Assembly (NCBI GenBank): GCA_035527535.1
Contig: DATLAK010000168.1
Coordinates: 1 to 33,215 of the forward strand
Direction of reading: 5' to 3'
Length of the DNA: 33,215 nt
From: Armatimonadota bacterium
GTDB lineage: Bacteria; Armatimonadota; Hebobacteria; GCA-020354555; CP070648
How positions within the stretch are numbered: position 1 is the stretch's first letter; each line of letters opens with the position of its first letter. Positions 1-8,255 of the stretch are shown here, one piece after another. The translations under genes and the position numbers were made by a program. Below the pieces are notes generated by a model that saw nothing but the letters and a program-made list of their open reading frames with translations, made no database searches and was not told the DNA's origin.

Positions 1-86
1 GAACGAGGGGCTGTGACATGGGCTATGACCTCGTCGGCTGGGATGTTCGAATAAACAACCCTTGGCCGCGCGAGGGCATAGACCTC

Positions 87-113
87 TCACGTTCTGCCCC
101 TTCACTTTCTGCC
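87..113. repeat. Short imperfect direct repeat at the ileS breakpoint
   Basis: Two 12-base units, TCACGTTCTGCC at 87-98 and TCACTTTCTGCC at 102-113, lie 15 bases apart and differ at one position. They directly adjoin the point where the truncated ileS reading frame loses homology and stops. Nothing else is recognisable in bases 1-112. Repeats at a gene break are compatible with a rearrangement, but an assembly junction would look the same. Confidence 0.5.
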
Positions 114-1501
114 TACAAAAATGGCTGAACTATAGAATAGCGCTTCTTGGAGATCATCCAGTCCCGCATGTTCCGCAGCCAATCGAGCTCGACGTCGCGC
201 CCGTACTCAGGAACCCACCTCACCTCCTCGGCCAGTCGCATGATCTCCTCGCGCCAGGGGTCCATGGCGATGAACCATTCGTCCACAAGGCGAAATAGAA
301 CTTCGGTGCCACATCGCCAACAGTGGGGGTAGCGGTGCTGATAGTCATCGACTCGATAAAGAAGCCCGCGCTGCCGTAATGCCTCCAGCACCGCCTCGGC
401 GGCCTCCGAGGCCTGCATGCCGGTAAAGGGACCAGCCCCTGCCTGGAACCGCCCATGCTCGTCGATCGGGGCCACCGTCGGCAGACCGTGTTCGCGGCCC
501 AGGTCATAGTCCTCTTTGCCGCAGCCGGGCGCGACGTGGACAATTCCGGTCCCTTCAGCCTCAGAAACCTCGCGCCAGGGCAGCACCCGATGCGCAGGAA
601 CCGCCGCCCGCGCCTGGGGGAGATTATCGAATGGACCGAGGTAGCACAGTCCGACCAGGGCTTCGCCCGTCAGCTCGCGCTCGATCACCCACGATTGCTC
701 TGCCTGCATGACCGCAGGAGCGCGACTCGCGGCGAGGTAGTAAACGTCCTCGCCTTGGCGCACCTTTGCGTACTTCAGGTCGGCATTGACGGCGCATGCG
801 ACGTTGGCAGTCAAGGTCCAAGGGGTCGTCGTCCACACCAGCAGGGATTCATTTGGGTGTCTTGCCAAAGGCAATCTGACCACCACGCCGGGATGCACGA
901 CCTCTCGATAGCCCTCCTGGAGTTCCTGCTGAGAGAGTCCAGTGCCACAGCGGGGACACCAGGGCATGACATCGGTTCCCGGATAGACCAGGCCGCGCTG
1001 GTGGCATTTCTTCAGGAAATGCCAGATGGCGTAGTTGTTCGCTTCAGAGTCGGTGCGATACGAGTTCTTCCAGTCCATCCAGCAGCCAAGGCGAAGCGAC
1101 TCCTCGGTTATCGCATCGCAGAAGCGATCCACTCGCTCCTTGCACCGAGCGACGAACTCGGCGACTCCGTAGGCCTCAATGTCGCGCTTGTTGGTGAATC
1201 CAAGCTCCCGCTCAACCTCCACCTCGACCCACAGGCCCTGGCAGTCAAAGCCATTCTGATAGCGTTGATCTCGGCCCCGCATCGCCCAGAAACGTTGGAG
1301 TAGGTCCTTGAGCGTGCGCCCCCAGGCGTGATGCACTCCCATGGGATTGTTCGCCGTGATTGGGCCATCCAGGAAGGAGAAGCGGGCGCCTCCACGGTTG
1401 CGTGCTCGGAGCTTGGCGAAGATGCCGCGCTCCCGCCAGAATCCCAGCACCGCGCTTTCGAGTTGTCCTTGATCCGGCAAGCCTCCCTGTTCCTCGAACA
1501 T
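113..1501 (-). pseudogene. ileS: Truncated isoleucyl-tRNA synthetase (N-terminal part)
   Basis: This is a class Ia aminoacyl-tRNA synthetase of isoleucine type, 462 residues here against roughly 1000 or more for a full enzyme. It carries the variant HIGH region NNPMGVHHAWG near residues 51-61, a CPRCG zinc-type motif, the editing-domain stretch WTTTPWTLTANVA, a second CWRCG motif and the DWMISKKRY block. Homology ends at KKRY, where WG normally follows. Seven unrelated residues and a TAG follow, so the KMSKS loop and the whole anticodon-binding half are missing. No other frame in bases 1-112 restores them. I chose ATG 1501 because GAGGAGG lies six bases upstream; the in-frame TTG at 1516 overlaps that ribosome binding site. 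The gene follows an intact-looking Ile attenuator. It could be a pseudogene, a rearranged copy, or the product of a chimeric assembly. Confidence 0.85.
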
Positions 1502-1530
1502 GATCTTCCTCCTCAATGCGGCCGAAACGC

Positions 1531-1561
1531 AAAAAGCCCACCGCCTCTCTTGGCGGTGGGC
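1531..1561 (-). terminator. Intrinsic terminator (attenuator) in the ileS leader
   Basis: Read on the minus strand, a perfect 10-bp stem (GCCCACCGCC / GGCGGTGGGC) with a six-base loop is followed by TTTTT. It lies between the leader peptide and ileS, about 30 bases before the start codon, so it can only control read-through into ileS. Its 5' arm can instead pair with the leader segment GGCGGTGAGC at 1621-1630, nine of ten positions. That gives a mutually exclusive antiterminator. The same leader segment can also be held in an inner hairpin, CCCCGGC/GCCGGGG. Confidence 0.85.
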
Positions 1562-1590
1562 TGGGGTTTGCTGGCGTTAGGTGCTTGGCG

Positions 1591-1680
1591 CTACTTCCTG
1601 GCCGACCAGCATCGCCCCCGGCTCACCGCCGGGGTGATAATAATGATGATGCTGGTGATCGGGAAGACGCTCTGGCTCAT
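1591..1680 (-). CDS. Ile-rich leader peptide upstream of ileS
   Basis: This 29-codon ORF begins at ATG 1680 and ends at TAG 1593-1591. Codons 11-15 are ATC ATC ATT ATT ATC and codon 8 is also Ile, so six of 29 residues are isoleucine. It lies between a sigma70-like promoter and an intrinsic terminator just ahead of an isoleucyl-tRNA synthetase gene. This is the layout of ribosome-mediated attenuation, in which low charged tRNA-Ile stalls the ribosome and changes leader folding. The segment ACCAGCATC at codons 9-11 is exactly complementary to GATGCTGGT near codons 23-26, so ribosome position should affect this stem. The ribosome binding site is weak: GGAG lies 16 bases upstream, within a small TTGGA/TCCAA hairpin. 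Function is inferred from position and codon content. Confidence 0.75.
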   Translation of the reverse strand: MSQSVFPITSIIIIITPAVSRGRCWSARK

Positions 1681-1706
1681 TTGAGTCTTGGATTGGCTCC
1701 AAGCAG

Positions 1707-1736
1707 CTTATACCATAGTCGAGGCCGGCGCGTCAA
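1707..1736 (-). promoter_or_regulatory. Sigma70-type promoter for ileS leader
   Basis: Read on the minus strand, TTGACG (1736-1731) and TATAAG (1712-1707) are separated by 18 bases. Transcription would begin near 1700, about 20 bases before the Ile leader ORF. Confidence 0.65.
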
Positions 1737-1749
1737 TTGGGGGAAGCCT

Positions 1750-1781
1750 GGCAACCGGGGACTGTTACCTGTTCCCCTGCC
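1750..1781. repeat. REP-like palindrome (GGGGACTGTTACCTGTTCCCC type)
   Basis: An imperfect inverted repeat around GGGGAC-TGTTACCTG-TTCCCC, flanked by GGCA/TGCC. Related strings occur at 3086-3130 and 17866-17931. Such GGGACAG/CTGTCCC repeats are widespread between genes in bacterial genomes and are sometimes mobilised by REP-associated tyrosine transposases. No transposase is present in this window. Confidence 0.4.
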
Positions 1782-1950
1782 GACCTTCCAGCCCGCAGGG
1801 GCGTGAGCCGCCAACAGCCACGCGCTGAGCGGGATGGCCGTTGCTCATTGATCCCACAGCTCCGCGACCTGCCGGGCGTACATGCAGGCCCCGGCGATAG
1901 GTTGCGGCGCCGCGGAAGCGCATGGTATAGTCTGCGCAGCGGCGGCGGCG

Positions 1951-1966
1951 CCCCGACTGGTCGGGG
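1951..1966. repeat. Perfect mini-palindrome CCCCGAC-TG-GTCGGGG
   Basis: A 7-bp perfect stem with a 2-base spacer, ending two bases before the GGAGGTG ribosome binding site of the GNAT gene. A longer version with the same core (CCCCCCGAC-GG-GTCGGGGGG) is at 18469-18488. It may be a dispersed repeat, or a hairpin affecting translation of the GNAT gene. Confidence 0.5.
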
Positions 1967-1982
1967 CCGGAGGTGCTGGCCG

Positions 1983-2852
1983 GTGGGCGAACGGGTGACG
2001 CGGCGGCGCGAAGAGACAACCGAACTGTGCTTCAAACGACGCCCGGCGGCGTGGAAGGAATTCGATCCGCTGGACCTTGCGTGCGCGGCGGCGCTGGGGA
2101 TCGAGCCGTCGCAGGTGCGCCCGGACCTGCTGCTGGTGGAGGGCACGCGCGGCAGCGCGGTCACCGGCGGCGCGCCGTGTCCGTTGGTGGTGATCGAGAC
2201 TTTCCGCGGGGTGGCGGTGCGAGTTCACGAGCCGCTGCGGGCCGCGATCGAGGACCTGGTGCGGGAGGGCATGGAGCAGGGCGCGGCCTTGTCGTGCGCC
2301 AATCGAGAGCGGCTGGTGCAGGCGGTGATGGCGCGCCTAACGGTGGTTGAGGTGTGGCATGATCTGCTCCACTACACCGACCGCGCCCACTTCGTGCCCT
2401 GGCGCGGCCACAGAGTGCGCCGCCTGCCGCCCCCGGCGCTTCCGGAGCGCCGCCCCGTGGAGACGGTGGGGGCGATGCCGGTGGCTGGGGGATACGGAGC
2501 ATATGTGAAGGGCGAGCTTGCCGCCTACGCCGACATCGCGCTGCGCGGCGACTACGCCTGCGCCATCGGCGTGTTCACCGAGCAGGAGTTCCGCGGCCGG
2601 GGCCTGGGGCGGTCGGTGGTCAGCGCGGCGACGCGGGCGATCCTGGGGGCGGGGCGCATTCCGCTGTACTCCACGGATGAGGCCGGCCTCGCCTCGCTGG
2701 CGGTGTGCCGGTCGCTGGGGTATCTCCGGTTCGGGCAGGACCTCTACTGCTTCCTGGCGCCGGAGCAGGAACGCGCGCGCCGCGAGCAGGCCAAGCGCGA
2801 AGCCGAGCGCCGCGCCCGCGACATTGCCCTGCAGCGATGGATAATAGACTGA
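1983..2852 (+). CDS. GNAT-family N-acetyltransferase (FR47-like)
   Basis: This is a 289-residue protein whose C-terminal part is a GCN5-related acetyltransferase domain of the FR47-like type. Motif A is IGVFTEQEFRGRGLGRSVV (about residues 195-213), with the acetyl-CoA loop RGRGLG at 204-209. It is followed by LYSTDEAGLASLAVCRSLGY, the usual N-x-x-S-x-x-x-x-x-x-x-G-(F/Y) region. The N-terminal 150 residues have no family I recognise; acceptors for this class are often small metabolites. The tail (about 260-289) is rich in Arg, Glu and Ala and probably helical. The frame is open further upstream, but GTG 1983 is chosen because GGAGGTG sits at 1969-1975, seven bases before it. Substrate cannot be read from sequence. 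Confidence 0.75.
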   Translation: MGERVTRRREETTELCFKRRPAAWKEFDPLDLACAAALGIEPSQVRPDLLLVEGTRGSAVTGGAPCPLVVIETFRGVAVRVHEPLRAAIEDLVREGMEQGAALSCANRERLVQAVMARLTVVEVWHDLLHYTDRAHFVPWRGHRVRRLPPPALPERRPVETVGAMPVAGGYGAYVKGELAAYADIALRGDYACAIGVFTEQEFRGRGLGRSVVSAATRAILGAGRIPLYSTDEAGLASLAVCRSLGYLRFGQDLYCFLAPEQERARREQAKREAERRARDIALQRWIID

Positions 2853-2882
2853 CGCGGGCGCTGGGGCCGCGGCGAGCGCCGG

Positions 2883-3083
2883 TCAGGCGACGTCTTTCGT
2901 CCGCCGCAGCGCTTGCGTGACATCACGCAGCGCCTGACCGGCGGCCTGCGCGTGCTCCGCGCCGACCGGCAGGCGGCTGAAGCGGGCACGCAGGTACGCG
3001 GTTGTGATCGCGTCCACCGCGCGCATGGCAACCACCAGATAGGTACGCTGGCCCAGCCGCCGCGCGTACTCGTAGGGCGTTTC
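2883..3083 (-). pseudogene. Remnant of a transglutaminase C-terminal domain (partial duplication)
   Basis: The minus strand encodes 66 residues from ETPYEYARRLG to RRTKDVA and a stop. They align without gaps to the last 66 residues of the transglutaminase at 4935-7043, with 37 identities by my count. Upstream of the ETPYEYARRLG segment the homology stops abruptly inside a REP-like repeat, so the transmembrane and catalytic domains are absent. The open frame continues further but into unrelated sequence. This is best read as the surviving 3' end of a diverged paralogue, separated from the intact gene by the sigma-sialidase gene. Confidence 0.7.
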
Positions 3084-3085
3084 CC

Positions 3086-3130
3086 GGGAATAGGTAGCTG
3101 TCCCTGTTTTCCCCTGTTTTCCCGTGTTTC
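3086..3130. repeat. REP-like repeat with tandem CCTGTTTTCC units
   Basis: The segment reads GGGAATAGGTAGCTGTCCC followed by two CTGTTTTCCC-like units. It resembles the widespread GGGAATAGG...CTGTCCC intergenic repeats. It marks the 5' break of the transglutaminase remnant and lies just after the 3' end of the sigma-sialidase gene. Confidence 0.5.
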
Positions 3131-3145
3131 TTCGCCGGAGCGACC

Positions 3146-4702
3146 TCACCGCCGGTTGATTCTGCTGTGCACCACCCACGGGCGCGATTCATCGCCGGTG
3201 CGCGAGCTTCCCGCCATCACCAGCGACCCGTCCGGCCCGAACGCGATCGCCGGATCGAGAAGCGAGCCAGCGGCGTATACGGCCTTCCCCGGCCAGGTCT
3301 CGCCGCCGTCCTGGCTGAATGCCAGCCAGACCTCGCCCGCATTGTCTCCCACGTCGCAGACTTCCTGGACGATGACCAACGTATCGCCAGTCGACGTCAG
3401 CTCCAAGCTGAAGCTGGCGCGCTTGCCGCTGGTCAGGGGTTGCACCGTCTTCGGATCAGACCAGGACTTACCGCCATCGTGGCTCGAGCTTAGACACAGG
3501 CGTCCGATCCTTGCCCCCTGGGGACCTTCGAACTCACGCCAAGCGACGTAGATGCGGTCCCGGGCCGCCATTCCGGCGGCGTCGGTGATCCCTGCTTTCG
3601 GCCAGGATGGCGACTTGAGCCATCCCCAGGCATTCCCCCCATCAGAGCTCTGTAGTACATCCACCCGATCGCCATGGAAGTCTTCGACCGAGACCCACGA
3701 TGGACTCGCGATGAGCAAATCACCGTTGCGGCTGAAGATTCCTGCGCGCCCGGCATTCCCGAGCCTGACCCGCGGATGGGCGGTCCAGGTCATCAGATCC
3801 TCGGAGGAGTAGAGGTCAATGCCGTTGTGATGCATGTAGGTGTGCACGTAGAGGCGATCCCGATGGACGCAGATCTGGTGTAGGTGGAGGTTGGCCGAGT
3901 CAGTGTATTGCGTGGCCCCGAACTCCAGCAGTCGCGGCTGGGACCACGTTCTCGCGTCGGGGCTCTCGGACAGCCAGCACTCGAAGCGGTCGCACTGCCA
4001 GCGCTCCTTGCCCCACATCACGCCATCCTGCCAGACCAGGACCCACCGGCCTGCAAACCAAGCCAGCGAAGCGCCGTTGCTGAGGAGACGGCTGGGCTTG
4101 TCGATCACCACTCGAAAGTCCTCCGGCAGGGCATAGTCCGCCAGATGCTGTGTAACCATGTCCGTCATCTCCTTCTTGAGTCGCCGTCGCGCGTCGTGGA
4201 GCCGGCGTTTCACGGTTCCCGTTGGCACTCCCAGCAGGGTCGCGCACTCGGCAATCGAGTAGCCCTCCATGTAGAAGAGCGTTACGGTGTCCGCCTGGAC
4301 TTCGGTGAGCACCGACAACGCTTCCCGGATGCGCTCGATGCCGTGGGCGGGCTGCGCTACGTCGGCGGCGAGGCCGGTCTCCGGCAGCGGAAGCTCGCGC
4401 GACTGAAGCCGCCCACGGTCGCGGCGGAACTGCTTCGCCTGGTTGCGCGCGATGCCACAGACCCAGGGGCCGAACTTGCTCGGATTCACCAGCGCATGCA
4501 ACTGACGATAGGCCGCGATGAAGCTTTCTTGGAGGACGTCCAGCACCGCTTCTTGATCGGAAAGCACCGCGAATGCCGCGGCGTGAACGGCTCGCTGAAA
4601 GCGCCTCACCAGCACATCGAACGCGGCTGGCTCGCCCGCCCTGGCCATCTCGACCAACCGGGCATCGCTCATCTCTGGCCTATGGTTCGTCATCGGACGC
4701 AT
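3146..4702 (-). CDS. ECF sigma factor fused to a BNR/sialidase-like propeller
   Basis: One uninterrupted 518-residue frame contains two unrelated modules. Residues about 15-180 are an ECF-type sigma70 factor. Region 2 spans about 25-95, including DVLQESFIAAYRQL and FGPWVCGIARNQAKQFRRD. Region 4 spans about 124-178, with the helix-turn-helix segment YSIAECATLLGVPTGTVKRRL. Residues about 195-518 form a sialidase-like beta-propeller with Asp-boxes at 352-359 (SSDGGNAW), 407-414 (SHDGGKSW) and 463-470 (SQDGGETW), plus weaker ones near 247 and 299. No signal peptide or membrane segment separates the modules, so the propeller should be cytoplasmic. It may be a ligand sensor or an anti-sigma-like regulatory domain. 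No separate anti-sigma gene is adjacent. Alternative in-frame ATG starts are at 4693 and 4672. The 232 bases upstream (4703-4934) contain nothing I can identify. Confidence 0.85.
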   Translation of the reverse strand: MRPMTNHRPEMSDARLVEMARAGEPAAFDVLVRRFQRAVHAAAFAVLSDQEAVLDVLQESFIAAYRQLHALVNPSKFGPWVCGIARNQAKQFRRDRGRLQSRELPLPETGLAADVAQPAHGIERIREALSVLTEVQADTVTLFYMEGYSIAECATLLGVPTGTVKRRLHDARRRLKKEMTDMVTQHLADYALPEDFRVVIDKPSRLLSNGASLAWFAGRWVLVWQDGVMWGKERWQCDRFECWLSESPDARTWSQPRLLEFGATQYTDSANLHLHQICVHRDRLYVHTYMHHNGIDLYSSEDLMTWTAHPRVRLGNAGRAGIFSRNGDLLIASPSWVSVEDFHGDRVDVLQSSDGGNAWGWLKSPSWPKAGITDAAGMAARDRIYVAWREFEGPQGARIGRLCLSSSHDGGKSWSDPKTVQPLTSGKRASFSLELTSTGDTLVIVQEVCDVGDNAGEVWLAFSQDGGETWPGKAVYAAGSLLDPAIAFGPDGSLVMAGSSRTGDESRPWVVHSRINRR

Positions 4703-4934
4703 ACTCTATCGACTGACCGCCGCGCGACAGCGCTCGGCATCTGTGAATATGTTGCCCGCGCAGCCGAGAAGGTTCGGGGGCGGGGGGAAGCAAGCCCCGC
4801 GTACCTTCAGGCGATCTCATGACACAGGAGCTGGCGGCAGAGTCCTCATGGCCGACGTCGGAGGTGGCTGCGGCGGCGTTCGTGGAGGTAATGGGCACGT
4901 TGGCGTGTGCAGAAACGACCGCCGGTGCGGCCCT

Positions 4935-7043
4935 TTATCGCACTTCCTTAATTCGCCGCAGGCCCTGGCGGAGGTCCTCCAGCGCCTGGCGTGTCCGCGC
5001 CGCGTGTTCGCCGGCGATGGGGCGATCGCTGTAGCGCGCCAGCACGTAATCGCCGGTGATCGCCCTCACCGCCGGCATGACCGATACCAGGTAGGCGCTG
5101 CGTCCCAGTCGGCGGGCGTATTCGTTGGGCGTCTCCGCCCCGCTGCGCCCGATGCCCCGTCTGGCGCAAACCCGCACCAGCTTCTCGTAGCTCAGGACCA
5201 CCCGGGCCCGGTAATCATCAGGGCGCAGGCCGCGCTCGCGGCGCCGCAGCGCCAGGTAATCGTCGAGCCACCGCGCCTTCGCCGCCATTGCCGCCCACGC
5301 CAGCACCGCCAGCGCCGCCGCGGTCGCCAGCGGGTGACCGCGCATGAGCAGCGTCAGGCGCCCAAACCACGCACGCCGGCGCGCCGGGGCTGCGCCCTCG
5401 GTGTCATCCCCAGCGGGCGCCGCGTCCACGGCGATCCACCCCCGCTCCGGCAGGTAAGCCTCCACCCATGCGTGGGCATCGCTCCCGCGCACGACATAGA
5501 CGCCCGCAGCGGAGTCGTAGGTGCCCGGCGCGTAGCCGGTAGCGACGCGCGCCGGAATCCCCACCGCTCGACACATCAGGGCCGCGGCGCTGGCGAACAG
5601 GTCGCAGTAGCCGACGTGGCTGCGGGTCAGGAAATAGATCACCGCGTCTTCGCGCGGCGGGGTTGCCGGAGCGTCCAGGCTGTAGGCGGCGTGCGCGTGC
5701 AGATAGGAGATGATGGCCTCCACCTGGGCCTGCGGCGCGCGGATGTCGCCCACTGCCTGCCGGGCGAACTCGTGCACTCGATCACGCACCAGGGGTAGTA
5801 TATGCAGCAGCTCCGGGGCGCTGGCATCGAGCACGCTCCACTTGCCGGGCGACACCAGGTGGTCCACCTGGGATTGCACCTCGTAGGAAGCGTTGGGGCG
5901 CAGGCTGCCTCCGGAGATGAACAGCGATCCCGCCCGGTCGGTGGTCGGCACCCCCCAGCGCACGTCGTCCGCGATGCGCCCCATCTGCAGCGGCTGCATG
6001 GCCGCGAATGCGAAGGTGGTGGGCAGGTTGACGAGCTCGAATTCCTGCTTCACTACGCGCCCCGGCGGCGCGCCGATCAGCGGGCGCAGGTCGAGGCCCC
6101 CGCCCGCCGCGGGGGGGACCGTGGAGATGCCGCCCCGCGGCGCATCCCAACTGCTGCCGGTGTAGTGGTACAAGGATTCCCCCCGCCACAACAAAGGTTG
6201 TTCGCTCTTCACGCGCATGACGACCTGCTGGCTGAGGCGCAGGGGGCCGGCGCCGACGGTGAGCTGCCCGGGCGATATCCACGACGAGCTCCCGGTCGCT
6301 CCGCGGCCCCGACTCGCGTCGGCGCTGGCGGCGCCGATGCCGCCAGCGCGCGCCGGCAGCACCAGCGGCAGCCTATACTGGGGCAGCAGCGCCGCCGCCG
6401 CCCGGGCCACCGGCAGCGCCACCCCCGCGCAAGCTGCAACCAGCACCGCCAGCACCACCAGGCGCTCGCGCGCCACCCGCCACGCGTCCTGCCCCGGCGC
6501 GACCGGGCGGCGCTCGCGCTCCGCCATGAGGTGCGCCTGCCCCGCGAGGTAAGCCGCCGCCAACACAAACACCAGAAACGCGAGGGTGAATTGCGGGTCG
6601 AATGTGTAGCTGCCGATGACGCCGAAAATCGCCAGGCTCGGCACCGTGCAGAACAGCAGGCCGTCCGCGCTCACCAGCCCGAAACTGCGCGCGATCACCA
6701 GCCCCGCCAGCAGCAGCCCCACGCCAACCTGCCCCCCCGGGCCGGCTACTTCCGCCACCGGCTGGCCCATGAACTCGCCGGTCGTGAAATACCACCATAG
6801 CCCCGCTATCGCCAGCGCGGCGCTCCACAGCAGCGCGTAGGGGCGCACCCGCGGGTACGGGCGCACCAGCCAGCTCACCGCGAAACCCGCCACCAGGGCC
6901 AGCCCGAAGGCGCGCGTCATCGGCGCGTCCTGCACCGTCATCGCCACCGCCCACAGCCCACTGGCGCTAACGGCAAAGGCGCACAGGTATAGCACCGCCT
7001 GGTCGAACGGTTGGTCTGTGGTCTGGTCGCGGTTATGCTGCAT
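4935..7043 (-). CDS. Transmembrane transglutaminase-like protein (TgpA type, DUF3488/DUF4129)
   Basis: This 702-residue membrane protein has the three-part TgpA layout. The N-terminal ~200 residues contain several hydrophobic helices (DUF3488-like). An extracytoplasmic region follows, with a transglutaminase core in which Cys480 (VGYCDLF), His524 (DAHAWVEAY) and Asp540 (WIAVDAAP) form the expected catalytic triad. One further membrane helix lies near 570-590, followed by a cytoplasmic DUF4129-like tail (NEYARRLG region). Related proteins act as transglutaminases or peptidases at the cell surface and usually occur with an ATPase of MoxR type and a DUF58 protein; here only the DUF58 partner is adjacent. 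The start ATG 7043 overlaps the end of the DUF58 gene by 11 bases, which indicates translational coupling. A decayed copy of its last 66 residues lies at 2883-3083. Confidence 0.88.
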   Translation of the reverse strand: MQHNRDQTTDQPFDQAVLYLCAFAVSASGLWAVAMTVQDAPMTRAFGLALVAGFAVSWLVRPYPRVRPYALLWSAALAIAGLWWYFTTGEFMGQPVAEVAGPGGQVGVGLLLAGLVIARSFGLVSADGLLFCTVPSLAIFGVIGSYTFDPQFTLAFLVFVLAAAYLAGQAHLMAERERRPVAPGQDAWRVARERLVVLAVLVAACAGVALPVARAAAALLPQYRLPLVLPARAGGIGAASADASRGRGATGSSSWISPGQLTVGAGPLRLSQQVVMRVKSEQPLLWRGESLYHYTGSSWDAPRGGISTVPPAAGGGLDLRPLIGAPPGRVVKQEFELVNLPTTFAFAAMQPLQMGRIADDVRWGVPTTDRAGSLFISGGSLRPNASYEVQSQVDHLVSPGKWSVLDASAPELLHILPLVRDRVHEFARQAVGDIRAPQAQVEAIISYLHAHAAYSLDAPATPPREDAVIYFLTRSHVGYCDLFASAAALMCRAVGIPARVATGYAPGTYDSAAGVYVVRGSDAHAWVEAYLPERGWIAVDAAPAGDDTEGAAPARRRAWFGRLTLLMRGHPLATAAALAVLAWAAMAAKARWLDDYLALRRRERGLRPDDYRARVVLSYEKLVRVCARRGIGRSGAETPNEYARRLGRSAYLVSVMPAVRAITGDYVLARYSDRPIAGEHAARTRQALEDLRQGLRRIKEVR

Positions 7044-8253
7044 CTGCCATCGCTCGCCCGAGCACGCGCTCCAACTGATCGCCGCGGCGCACGATCTCGA
7101 CGCGCGCCCCGGCTACGCGCAGGCGTTTCTCCCACGCGTAAACGTCGGGGGCGGGCTGGGCGCCGTAGCTGCCGGCATCGAACAGCATCACCACCACCTG
7201 CGCCCGACGCCGCACCCATGCCCCGACCAGATCCAACAGACCCGCCTCCGGCGCCGCCGTCAGCAGCACCGCCGCCGCGCCGGCCGCCGGGCCCTCGACC
7301 TCCGCCATCACCTGCGCCAGCGACCACTCCCCCTGCGCCTCCATGCGCGCCAACGCCTCGAGCAGCAGCGGCAGTTCGCCCGGTTGCCCCGCCGCCACCC
7401 GATAGCTGCGCCCGCCGTCCCGCCCCACCACCATCGCTCGCGCCCCGTTGTCAACGGCGTGTGCCGCCAGCGAGGCCGCGGCCTTGATCGCGACCTCCAG
7501 GGTGCTGTCCTTGCCTGCTCCCGCGTGCGCGCCGCGGCGCAGATCTACCGCGATCACCAGATCGGCGCCCAGGGTCTCCTCGAACTCGACCACGTGGAAG
7601 TGCCCCAGCCGCGCGGTCGAGGGCCAGTGGATGCGCCGCAGCGCATCGCCCGGCCGATAGTCGCGGATGCCGTAGAGCTCCATCCCCGCGCCCGCCAGCG
7701 TCGCCTGCGCCGTCTCCCAGCCGCCGAAGGTGAGCGCGCCCGCCAGCGCCTCCGCGGAGAAGCGCTCCGGCGTGGGATAGACGATCAGCTCCTGCGGCGC
7801 CTCGATGCGACGCTCGGCGTGAAAGGCCCCCAGCAGGTCGGTGGCTGAGACCACGACCGGTCCCAGCTTGAACACCCCGCGCTTGGTCGCGCGCACGCGA
7901 TAGGTCAGCCGCGCCGAACGGCGCGGCAGCAGCGTGGGCAGCGCGACCTCCGCCGGGCTCACGGGTTCCAGCCATGCCGGCAGCTCGTCGCGGAGGCTGA
8001 TGAACGCCTTGGGCAGCAGCGAGCGGTTGGTGACGGTGATGCTCAGGTCGCACCAACCGCCCTCGGAGAGCTTGTGCGCCGGGCCGCGCTGCAGCTCGAG
8101 CCCGCGCGTCGAGAAGCGCGCGATCAGGTACGCGCCGAGGGTGAGGAAAGCCAGCAGCCCCGCCATGAAGTACATCTGCTCCAGCCGCGCGGCAAAGCCC
8201 GTGACGGCGAGGAACACGATCGCGGTGAGCAAGACCGTCTGCCTGTAGAACAC
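7033..8253 (-). CDS. DUF58 domain-containing membrane-anchored protein
   Basis: A 406-residue protein with two N-terminal hydrophobic segments (about residues 7-20 and 27-45). A beta-rich region with VTNRSLLP follows, then the DUF58 signature RDYRPGDALRRIHWPSTARLG and a vWA-like C-terminal domain beginning VIAVDLRR. DUF58 proteins commonly pair with TgpA-like transglutaminases, as here, and are thought to belong to a membrane-associated assembly whose role is unclear. The start is GTG 8253, two bases after the stop of the upstream CCA-family gene; its own 3' end overlaps the transglutaminase start. The three genes are therefore very likely one operon. The MIDAS residues of the vWA domain cannot be confirmed by eye. 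Confidence 0.87.
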   Translation of the reverse strand: MFYRQTVLLTAIVFLAVTGFAARLEQMYFMAGLLAFLTLGAYLIARFSTRGLELQRGPAHKLSEGGWCDLSITVTNRSLLPKAFISLRDELPAWLEPVSPAEVALPTLLPRRSARLTYRVRATKRGVFKLGPVVVSATDLLGAFHAERRIEAPQELIVYPTPERFSAEALAGALTFGGWETAQATLAGAGMELYGIRDYRPGDALRRIHWPSTARLGHFHVVEFEETLGADLVIAVDLRRGAHAGAGKDSTLEVAIKAAASLAAHAVDNGARAMVVGRDGGRSYRVAAGQPGELPLLLEALARMEAQGEWSLAQVMAEVEGPAAGAAAVLLTAAPEAGLLDLVGAWVRRRAQVVVMLFDAGSYGAQPAPDVYAWEKRLRVAGARVEIVRRGDQLERVLGRAMADAA

Positions 8254-8255
8254 GA

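Noticed and set aside
455-1303. 282-aa plus-strand ORF opposite ileS
   Set aside because: It is antisense to a clearly homologous synthetase frame and has no recognisable domain; it follows from codon bias.
1517-1740. T-box riboswitch upstream of ileS
   Set aside because: The leader lacks a T-box bulge sequence resembling GGNACCGCG and a specifier loop. The run of Ile codons in a short ORF explains the region better.
4743-6800. Long plus-strand ORFs opposite the transglutaminase
   Set aside because: They are Arg/Ala/Gly/Pro-rich antisense shadows of a GC-rich gene with conserved catalytic residues.
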